38,035 bases of DNA from WS-7 sp035635575 (GTDB lineage Bacteria; Eisenbacteria; RBG-16-71-46; SZUA-252), in the NCBI GenBank assembly GCA_035635575.1, contig DASQAV010000024.1:1-38035 (forward strand), written 5' to 3'. The notes beneath the pieces were generated by a model. It was not told where the DNA came from and did no database searches. It was given only the letters and a program-made list of their open reading frames with translations. The position numbers and the translations under genes are program-made. Of the stretch, positions 23,252 to 29,287 are shown piece after piece; positions within the stretch are counted from its first letter, which is position 1; every line of letters begins with the position of its first letter.

Positions 23252-24340
23252 CTACTCTCCGTTGTTCTCGCTGATCACCTTCTGCACGTCCGGCACGCTC
23301 GCGAGCTTCTGGAACTGATCGTTCGCCACGAGCTGCAGGAAGCTCTGGTTCTGGACGAGGTTCATGAAGTCCTTGCTCTGGACCAGCTTGTTGAATTCAG
23401 GGTGCTGCTTTCCGAACCGCTTCATCCCGTCGGCGTCCGGCAACGTGATCCGGCGTCCGCCATCGGCATCGGGCAGGGTCACCCGGCGGCCACCATCGGC
23501 ATCCGGCAGGGTCACGCGACGACCACCGTCGGCATCGGGAAGCGTGGTCCGGCGTCCGCCATCGGCATCAGGCAGCGTGGTCCGGCGTCCACCATCGGCA
23601 TCGGGAAGCGTGGTCCGCCGACCGCCATCGGCATCAGGCAGCGTGGTCCGGCGCCCGCCATCGGCATCGGGAAGCGTGGTCCGGCGTCCACCATCGGCAT
23701 CGGGAAGCGTGGTCCGGCGGCCACCATCGGCATCCGGAAGTGTGGTGCGACGACCACCGTCGGCATCCGGGAGCGTCGTCCGGCGTCCGCCATCGGCATC
23801 GGGAAGCGTGGTCCGGCGGCCACCATCGGCATCCGGAAGCGTGGTGCGACGTCCACCGTCAGCGTCCGGAAGCGTGGTGCGACGTCCACCGTCGGCATCC
23901 GGAAGCGTGGTGCGACGTCCACCATCGGCATCAGGAAGCGTGGTGCGACGACCACCGTCAGCGTCCGGAAGCGTCGTCCGGCGGCCACCGTCGGCATCGG
24001 GCAGCGTGGTCCGGCGACCACCGTCAGCGTCGGGGAGCAGGAACGTTCTCTGAAAGTCAGCCGTGGTGACGAGCTGCCAGAACTCCTGGGTCTGGGAAAG
24101 CTTCTTGAATTCGGGAGTGGCGATCACCTTGTGGAAGAGATCGCTTTGGAGCAACGCCTGAACTTGAGGATCCGCGAGCACGACATCCTTGTCATTGATC
24201 TGCGTCGCGGTGTACCGCTTGGCGGCGCCGATCGTCCCCTCGGTACCCGACTTCGGCGGGATGATCCCCGTGAAATGGGCCACCGCGATCCCAACGACCG
24301 CGACCACAACCAGTCCCAGAATGATTCCCGGTCTCTTCAT
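23252..24340 (-). CDS. membrane-anchored protein with 9-residue and 11-residue tandem repeats
   Basis: 362 residues from the ATG at 24340, which has an ideal AAGGAGG ribosome site. Residues 4-26 are one membrane helix with a short positive N-terminus (MKRP), so the rest should be periplasmic. Residues 57-101 are five nonapeptides (DPQVQALLQ, SDLFHKVIA, TPEFKKLSQ, TQEFWQLVT, TADFQRTFL). Residues 102-305 are 18 copies of LPDADGGRR[T/V/I]T plus a partial one. Residues 313-357 are five more nonapeptides (HPEFNKLVQ, SKDFMNLVQ, NQSFLQLVA, NDQFQKLAS, VPDVQKVIS). I know no family with this plan. It follows the anti-sigma gene after 119 nt and is a likely target of that sigma factor. The Asp-x-Asp-Gly pattern hints at calcium binding, which is inference only. 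Confidence 0.85.
   Translation of the reverse strand: MKRPGIILGLVVVAVVGIAVAHFTGIIPPKSGTEGTIGAAKRYTATQINDKDVVLADPQVQALLQSDLFHKVIATPEFKKLSQTQEFWQLVTTADFQRTFLLPDADGGRRTTLPDADGGRRTTLPDADGGRRTTLPDADGGRRTTLPDADGGRRTTLPDADGGRRTTLPDADGGRRTTLPDADGGRRTTLPDADGGRRTTLPDADGGRRTTLPDADGGRRTTLPDADGGRRTTLPDADGGRRTTLPDADGGRRTTLPDADGGRRTTLPDADGGRRVTLPDADGGRRVTLPDADGGRRITLPDADGMKRFGKQHPEFNKLVQSKDFMNLVQNQSFLQLVANDQFQKLASVPDVQKVISENNGE
23270..23404 (-). repeat. block of five nonapeptide-coding repeats, C-terminal side
   Basis: Five further 27-nt units (residues 313-357) have the same xxxFxxLxx pattern as the N-terminal block, for example HPEFNKLVQ against TPEFKKLSQ. They lie seven residues after the end of the 11-residue array. 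Confidence 0.75.
23426..24037 (-). repeat. 33-bp tandem repeat array, 18 full units plus a partial
   Basis: The array spans 612 nt with no spacer, each unit encoding LPDADGGRRTT. The last three full units in reading order carry V, V and I at position 10; the nineteenth stops after LPDADG. Units differ mostly at silent positions (plus-strand variants gcatcggg, gcatccgg, gcatcagg, gcgtccgg), so the peptide is better conserved than the DNA. Confidence 0.97.
24038..24172 (-). repeat. block of five nonapeptide-coding repeats, N-terminal side
   Basis: Five consecutive 27-nt units encode nonapeptides of the form xxxFxxLxx (residues 57-101 of the repeat protein) and end exactly where the 11-residue array begins. 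The DNA units are diverged; the pattern is visible only in the protein. Confidence 0.75.
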
Positions 24341-24407
24341 CGCATCCTCCTTACCTTCCAGACATCCCCAGGCGTTTCGGCGAACTCGCTGCGTCGCCAT
24401 CCGCTCT

Positions 24408-24440
24408 GTCACAAATACAGCTCGAGTCGAAAAAGGTTGG
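24408..24440 (-). promoter_or_regulatory. candidate internal promoter for the repeat-protein gene
   Basis: In the 119-nt space after the anti-sigma gene the minus strand reads CCAACCTTTT, with an AACC element like ECF -35 boxes, and 17 nt later TATTTGTGAC. This could be an ECF-type promoter. I could not find the same pair upstream of the operon, so support is weak. Confidence 0.28.
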
Positions 24441-24459
24441 TGACTCCCGCGCGATCTCC

Positions 24460-25263
24460 CTACCTCCTAGCTGCCGGTCCGGGGAGCTCCGTCATGAGCC
24501 CGCCGTGGACAGTTTCATCCGGGGAGTGGATGCGGATGCGGAGTGGTGACCCGGCAGGTCCTCTCCGCGCCAGATAGAGGAGGTACTGGCTTTGGCCCAA
24601 CCGCTGCATCCTAATGGAAAGGCGGCCAGAACCAAGCATTACCTCGTTTCCGGCGGTTGCCTGGCGCACCGCAATGGCGCCCCAGGCGGCGGGATCGAAC
24701 TCGAGGATCACGTCCGTGCCTGGCGGAGCCTCCAGAGTCAGGCGGGCCAGGAGCTGGTCCTTTGCCAGCAAGGTTTCCGCGGAGATGTGACCCTCCCTCA
24801 ACTTGAAGTCCCTACTGGCGATGCGCTGATACGTCACTCCCTCGGACGGCGCCATCATCGTGCCGGTCACGGGGCTCAGATCGATGCCCGGGCGATTCAT
24901 CACGTTGCCGCTGATCACCGCGAACGCGAGGACACCCAGCGCCGCCCCGGCCGCAAAGGAATAGGCGTAACGGAGGCCGGGACGAACGCGAAACGCGGAC
25001 ACGATCGTCCCGAGCCATCCTTCGCGTGCCGGAGGCGCCGCGGAGCGCAGGCGAATCTCACGGAGGACGTTCTGCTTCAGATTGGCCGGCGGGTCTTCCA
25101 GAGGAGCCCGGCGCAGGGCGGAGAACACCTGGCCCAGCTTCTGGTATTCGGCCTGGGCCTTCTCGCTCGACTGGAGGAAGCGGCTCAGCCGCTCCGATTC
25201 CTCGGGCGTCAGAACCCCCTCCAGCCGGTCGTTCATGAGCCGTAGCAGTTCCTGGTCGTTCAT
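24460..25263 (-). CDS. transmembrane anti-sigma factor for the ECF sigma
   Basis: 267 residues from an ATG that overlaps the sigma stop by 4 nt (ATGA). The cytoplasmic part (MNDQELLRLMNDRLEGVLTP...NLKQNVLREIRLR) has the helical layout of anti-sigma domains but contains none of the HxxxCxxC residues of zinc-binding ones. One membrane helix lies at about 99-118 (YAYSFAAGAALGVLAFAVIS). The periplasmic part is a beta-rich domain of about 140 residues (DVILEFDPAAWGAIAVRQAT, SIRMQRLGQSQYLLYLARRG). It should hold the ECF factor at the membrane until released. Identity rests on position and topology more than on motif matches. Confidence 0.85.
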   Translation of the reverse strand: MNDQELLRLMNDRLEGVLTPEESERLSRFLQSSEKAQAEYQKLGQVFSALRRAPLEDPPANLKQNVLREIRLRSAAPPAREGWLGTIVSAFRVRPGLRYAYSFAAGAALGVLAFAVISGNVMNRPGIDLSPVTGTMMAPSEGVTYQRIASRDFKLREGHISAETLLAKDQLLARLTLEAPPGTDVILEFDPAAWGAIAVRQATAGNEVMLGSGRLSIRMQRLGQSQYLLYLARRGPAGSPLRIRIHSPDETVHGGLMTELPGPAARR

Positions 25264-25847
25264 AGCTGTCGGATCCCATGCTTGGAGAACATGTCCCCGA
25301 GAAGCTGCCGTGCCGTGTAGAGACGGGATTTCACGGTCTTCTCGGGCACCTCGAGCACGCCGCTCATCTCCTGATACGAAAGCTGCGCAAAGTGCCGGAG
25401 CACGATCACCTGACGGTAGTCCGGCGAGAGCTCCGAGAGCGCCGCCTGGATCGAATCGCGGAGCTGATGGCGGTCGCATTCCTCGTCGGGACCGCACTCC
25501 CGGGACGGGAGCGATTCATCCAGAGGCTCCAGGCGCCGGTTTCTGCCCAGGTGATTGAGCGATTCGTTGATCGTGATCCGGTATACCCAGCTGAAGAACC
25601 TGTGCTTCCGGTCGAAGGAACCGAGGTTCTCGTACGCCTTCAGGAAGACGGTTTGCGTGATGTCGCGCGCGTCTTCCCGGTTCCCCACCATCCGGAGCGA
25701 GACGTTGAAGAGCACCCGCTGGTAGCGGTCGATCAGCTCCCCGAACGCCCCCCCATCCCCATCGAGGCACCGCACCAGCAGGTCATCTTCTTCCTGTTCC
25801 ACCCTAAGTACAGGAGAGGGGGCGGAAAGTTGGCGGGTGTCACTCAA
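25260..25847 (-). CDS. ECF-family RNA polymerase sigma factor
   Basis: 195 residues from a TTG at 25847, which has AAGGTG 7 nt upstream; a GTG at 25802 is an alternative. Region 2: GAFGELIDRYQRVLFNVSLR, then DARDITQTVFLKAYENLGSF and FFSWVYRITINESLNHLGRN. Region 4: LSPDYRQVIVLRHFAQLSYQ and VPEKTVKSRLYTARQLLGDM. It directs polymerase to stress or envelope promoters. It starts 8 nt inside the end of the STAS gene and ends in a 4-nt overlap with the anti-sigma gene, so all are translated as a unit. Confidence 0.94.
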   Translation of the reverse strand: MSDTRQLSAPSPVLRVEQEEDDLLVRCLDGDGGAFGELIDRYQRVLFNVSLRMVGNREDARDITQTVFLKAYENLGSFDRKHRFFSWVYRITINESLNHLGRNRRLEPLDESLPSRECGPDEECDRHQLRDSIQAALSELSPDYRQVIVLRHFAQLSYQEMSGVLEVPEKTVKSRLYTARQLLGDMFSKHGIRQL

Positions 25848-26124
25848 GGCGGAGCACCTTGTCGAGTCCGGCGTACACGAAGACCGACCGGATACGCGGC
25901 TTCAGATTCGTGAGCACCAGGCTGTGGCCGGAGTCACGGAGACGCTTGAAGGTCTGGACCAGGACCCCCAGACCCGCGCTCGAGACGTAGTCCAGGTCCG
26001 TGAGATCGATCGTGGACGGCCCGTTCAGCGTCAGGAGCGTATCTTTCGCCCGATCCGCCTGAGCGGCGTCGAGTCTTCCCCGGAGCCGCACCACGCCTCC
26101 CGGCTGAACGTCGATCTCGAGCAT
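25840..26124 (-). CDS. STAS-domain anti-sigma factor antagonist (RsbV/SpoIIAA-like)
   Basis: 94 residues, the normal size for a stand-alone STAS antagonist (MLEIDVQPGGVVRLRGRLDA). The phosphorylation loop is IDLTDLDYVSSAGLGVLVQT with the serine pair S48/S49. Unphosphorylated RsbV-type proteins bind the RsbW-type kinase and release its other partner. Its ATG overlaps the kinase gene stop by one base (TGATG). Confidence 0.93.
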   Translation of the reverse strand: MLEIDVQPGGVVRLRGRLDAAQADRAKDTLLTLNGPSTIDLTDLDYVSSAGLGVLVQTFKRLRDSGHSLVLTNLKPRIRSVFVYAGLDKVLRLE

Positions 26125-26513
26125 CAGAGGGGAAACCTCTTCGTCAGGGTGATGATGGCGCTCCGCTCCCGGTACTCGTAGCGGATCGAGTCCGAGATCC
26201 GCCGCACGAGGCGCAGCCCCACCCCTTCACCGCCCGGAGCGCCCGCGGGGGGAGCTGCGGTTGGATCGAAGGAATCCACGTCGTAGTCTCGAAGCGTCAG
26301 GACCAGCTCCGGAACGTCCCCTTCCAGCCCGACGCTCACGTCCGGGCCGCCGCCCTTCGCGTGCCGGAGCATGTTCGTGAAGATCTCCTCCACGAGAAGA
26401 TCCACCGTGAACGAATGCTCCGCATCAAAACCCTTGTGACGGACGTAGTCGGCTACGAAGCGCACCATCGGCTCCAGCGAGCCGAGATTTCGCGGGAATC
26501 GGCGCTCGACCAT
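26124..26513 (-). CDS. RsbW/SpoIIAB-like serine kinase (HATPase_c_2)
   Basis: 129 residues. GHKL ATPase motifs: N-box LLVEEIFTNMLRHAKG (E43, N47), the Asp box LTLRDYDVDSFDP, and the lid/G-box GGEGVGLRLVRRISDSIRYE (about 94-113). In the Bacillus systems this kinase phosphorylates the STAS antagonist and binds a sigma factor of the SigB/SigF class. No such sigma factor is encoded here. The next genes are a STAS partner and an ECF sigma, so its target may be the ECF factor, its anti-sigma, or an unlinked regulator. It is the first gene of the operon. Confidence 0.93.
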   Translation of the reverse strand: MVERRFPRNLGSLEPMVRFVADYVRHKGFDAEHSFTVDLLVEEIFTNMLRHAKGGGPDVSVGLEGDVPELVLTLRDYDVDSFDPTAAPPAGAPGGEGVGLRLVRRISDSIRYEYRERSAIITLTKRFPL

Positions 26514-26846
26514 TCGGGGTTGCTTTCGTTGAGATCCGCCTTCCGTTCGCGATCTCCAGTAGTGGGGTCAGTATCCACTACCCGATCTGCTGCCCGCGTG
26601 GGAGAGGGGCTCAGACCTTGCAATCTAGTCTGTATCGAGGGGCGATACAAGGAGCGCGAATGGCCCGAGGCGGCCCTGGGGCAGCAGACACTAACTGACA
26701 ACGTAACAATAACTTATAACTGCCGGATTTCGAGATAGAGCCTCCATCGTGGCCCAAGAACTTCCGACCCCAATCCTCTTCGGTCGCACCTCGACCTGAA
26801 CCCCGCCCTGTAGACGAGGTGCTCGTTCCCGTCTTTGCGGCTCGCG
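26514..26846 (-). promoter_or_regulatory. leader and promoter region of the partner-switch/ECF operon
   Basis: 333 nt without a gene. Two compact inverted repeats lie here: GTAGTGG/CCACTAC at 26559-26581 (9-nt loop) and TGTATCG/CGATACA at 26631-26649 (5-nt loop). Beyond them, at about 26690-26735, is an AT-rich island (minus strand TTATAAGTTATTGTTACG) unlike the surrounding DNA, a likely promoter. I could not fix the -35/-10 boxes. The hairpins could be operators or leader structures. Confidence 0.4.
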
Positions 26847-28478
26847 TCATTTCGCGCCCGCCGTCCGAAGCCATTCCCTCGCCTGCGCGTGTCCCGGGTC
26901 GAATGTGACCGCGGTCCTCCACTCCTCGACCGCGCGCGCGCGCTGGCCCTCCTGCCAGAAGATGGCGCCCCGGTTGAAATGGAGCTCCGCTTCGAGCGCG
27001 GGATCCCGCCGCTTCGTCGCCTGGATCCCGATCGCGCGGTCGGTCTCCCGGAGCGCCTCGTCGTAGCGGCCGAGGCCGTAGTAGAGCACCCCGAGACTCT
27101 GGTACGAGGTGACGTTCTCCACGGTGGCGCCGCGCCGGAGGAGGCGCTCCGCCTCGGCCCATCGTTTCTGCTGCATCCGCACGTCGGCGAGGTTGTTGAA
27201 CACGCGGTAATCCAGGCTCTTCGTCATCGCGAACGTCCAGAGCGAGTCGGAGTCCTTCCACACCTTCGAGTAGGAGAGGGTCCGGAGCGTGAATCCGACC
27301 AGGAGCCAGAGCGCCACGACTCCCACGGCAAGTGCCCGGGGAGCCGGGAGCGGCTTCCGCCGCCACGCTCCCGCGTCGGCGAGCGTGGCCGCGATCGCCC
27401 AGCAGAATCCGATCGAGGGGGCGTAGAGGTAGCGATCCGCCATGTAGGTCACGAGCGGGAAGAGGAGCGCCGGCAGGAGCGTTAGGAAGACCCAGACCAC
27501 GCCCAGGAACTCCTGGCGCCGCTTCCACCGGTACAGGAGAACCGCCAGCACCGGCAGCACGAGAAGTCCGGCGAGCTGGACCGTGGTGGCCGCGAAGCTG
27601 GGCGCGATGCCGGGGAGGTCGTAGTCGGGGTTCCCTTCCCTTCCAAAGAGAAGCGCCAGGTAGTTCCAGACCGCGTGCCCCTTCACCGCGAGATACCGGA
27701 TGGGCTCGTGGGCGTAGGCGGCCTGCGCGGTCACCTGCGCGCGGGAGTTCAGGAGCATCAGCGGGGCGGCGAGGAGGGCGTAGGGGATCTTGGACCCCAG
27801 CGCCCGGAGCCAGGGAACGGTCTTCCCGCGCCCCGCCTTGCCTTCCGGCATGCGGTCCAGCACGAGGAGGAACGCGGGCAGGGGCGCGACGCTCACCTTC
27901 GAGAGCATCCCCAGAAGGAACCAGGCGCAGGAACCGAGATACGGAACCAGGCGCAGCCTGTTTCCACGGCGCGCCTCGAGGTAGCTCCAGAGCGACAGGA
28001 GAAGGAAGGTCGTGGAGAGCAGATCCTTCCGGATCGAGACCCACGCGACCGCCTCGACGTGGGCCGGGTGCACGGCGAAGAGAAGCGCCGCGACGAGCCC
28101 GACCACCGCGTCCCCGCTCAGCCGCCTCACGACGAGGAGGCAGAGAACGCTGTTCACCGCGTGGATCAGGACCGAGCTCAGGTGGTAGCCGCCCGCGTTC
28201 ATTCCCCAGATCGCGTGGTCCAGCATGTACGAGAGCAGATGGAGCGGGAGAAAGTTCTGAAAGTAGGGGCGCGTGAAGATCGCCTTCAGGTTCTCCCACG
28301 TGAACGCCCGGATCCAGGGATTCGTGACGACGTAGATCTTGTCGTCCCAGTTCAGGAACGCGTAGGCGCGCGTGCCCCAGAAGACGGCCAGGGCCGAGAG
28401 GAAGACCACCAGCGCGGCGAGCAGCGTGCCGCGGCGTGAATCGAGGGCCGCGTGCGCCGGATGCGGGGGCGCCCTCAC
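26847..28478 (-). CDS. TMTC-like membrane glycosyltransferase with C-terminal TPRs
   Basis: 543 residues from a GTG at 28478 that overlaps the GT2 stop (GTGA). About ten membrane helices are visible. The first extracytoplasmic loop has the acidic motif FLNWDDKIYVVTNPWIR, and IWGMNAGGYHLSSVLIHAVN, LFAVHPAHVEAVAWVSIRKD and TYMADRYLYAPSIGF match the TMTC/GT-C (PMT-like) pattern. Residues about 430-540 are TPR repeats (LADVRMQQKRWAEAERLLRR, LGVLYYGLGRYDEALRETDR, FNRGAIFWQEGQRARAVEEW). TMTCs O-mannosylate exported proteins in animals. With the coupled GT2 that could make the lipid-linked sugar donor, a protein O-glycosylation role is plausible but inferred. Confidence 0.85.
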   Translation of the reverse strand: MRAPPHPAHAALDSRRGTLLAALVVFLSALAVFWGTRAYAFLNWDDKIYVVTNPWIRAFTWENLKAIFTRPYFQNFLPLHLLSYMLDHAIWGMNAGGYHLSSVLIHAVNSVLCLLVVRRLSGDAVVGLVAALLFAVHPAHVEAVAWVSIRKDLLSTTFLLLSLWSYLEARRGNRLRLVPYLGSCAWFLLGMLSKVSVAPLPAFLLVLDRMPEGKAGRGKTVPWLRALGSKIPYALLAAPLMLLNSRAQVTAQAAYAHEPIRYLAVKGHAVWNYLALLFGREGNPDYDLPGIAPSFAATTVQLAGLLVLPVLAVLLYRWKRRQEFLGVVWVFLTLLPALLFPLVTYMADRYLYAPSIGFCWAIAATLADAGAWRRKPLPAPRALAVGVVALWLLVGFTLRTLSYSKVWKDSDSLWTFAMTKSLDYRVFNNLADVRMQQKRWAEAERLLRRGATVENVTSYQSLGVLYYGLGRYDEALRETDRAIGIQATKRRDPALEAELHFNRGAIFWQEGQRARAVEEWRTAVTFDPGHAQAREWLRTAGAK

Positions 28479-29287
28479 CCGTCTCGGGAGGACTCGGCAG
28501 GGATGGGAGGAGGAGCGGCCGCGGGCTCCATGCGGAGCTTCCGGCCTTCCGGCTCGAAGATCGAGAAGCGCCGGATTCCCCAGCGGTGAAGCCGGTACTT
28601 GGCGCAGACGCTCAACACCCCCAGGCCATAGCGCACGGCGCGGGGAAAGGAGATGCTCGAGGCCTCCCCGAAGTATCGCGTGGGACAGCTCACCTCCCCG
28701 ATCTGGAACCCGAACGAGACGACCTGCGCCAGCATCTCGTTGTCGAAGACGAAGTCGTTCGAGTTCTCCTCGAGCGGAAGGGATTCCAGCACCGCGCGGC
28801 TGAACGCGCGGTAGCCGGTGTGATACTCGGAGAGCTTGCGGCTCAGGACGACGTTCTCGATGAGGGTCAGGATCCGGTTCGCGACGTACTTGTAGCGGGG
28901 CATCCCGCCGGTGAGCGCGCTCTTCCCCAGCATGCGCGACCCGAGCACGGTGTCGTAGATGCCCTTGGCCACCATGGACGCCATCGCGGTCACGAGCGCG
29001 GGGGTGTACTGATAGTCTGGGTGCACCATGATGACGACGTCCGCCCCGCATCGGAGCGCCTCGCGGTAGCAGGTCTTCTGATTCCCGCCGTAGCCGAGAT
29101 TTTTCGGGTGCACGAAGGTCGTGATTCCGAGGCGGTGCGCGAGTGCCGTGGTCTCGTCCTGGCTGGCGTCGTCCACGAGAATGACGTGGTCCACGATCTC
29201 ATGCGGCAGCTCCTCGTAGGTCTGCCGCAGCGTCCGCGCCGCGTTGTACGCGGGAAGAACGACCACGACGCGCTTCCCATGAATCAT
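28475..29287 (-). CDS. GT2 family glycosyltransferase (polyprenyl-phosphate sugar synthase-like)
   Basis: 270 residues from an ATG that overlaps the upstream stop by 4 nt (ATGA). GT-A fold: VVVVLPAYNAARTLRQTYEE, HVILVDDASQDETTALAHRL with the DD nucleotide-binding pair, NLGYGGNQKTCYREALRCGA, VMVHPDYQY-like metal site (VIMVHPDYQYTPAL), and later YHTGYRAFSRAVL and DFVFDNEMLAQ. No membrane helix is evident, as in DPM1-type enzymes. It probably charges a lipid phosphate with a hexose that the following GT-C enzyme uses. Confidence 0.9.
   Translation of the reverse strand: MIHGKRVVVVLPAYNAARTLRQTYEELPHEIVDHVILVDDASQDETTALAHRLGITTFVHPKNLGYGGNQKTCYREALRCGADVVIMVHPDYQYTPALVTAMASMVAKGIYDTVLGSRMLGKSALTGGMPRYKYVANRILTLIENVVLSRKLSEYHTGYRAFSRAVLESLPLEENSNDFVFDNEMLAQVVSFGFQIGEVSCPTRYFGEASSISFPRAVRYGLGVLSVCAKYRLHRWGIRRFSIFEPEGRKLRMEPAAAPPPIPAESSRDG

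Noticed and set aside
20668..23274. 868-codon open frame on the plus strand
   Set aside because: It is the antisense of the metalloprotease-barrel gene, has Arg/Glu/Val/His-biased composition and no recognisable domain; the open frame follows from high GC.
23426..24037. 33-bp periodic repeat could be read as a CRISPR array
   Set aside because: The units abut without spacers, are all in frame and encode one invariant peptide; this is a protein-coding tandem repeat.
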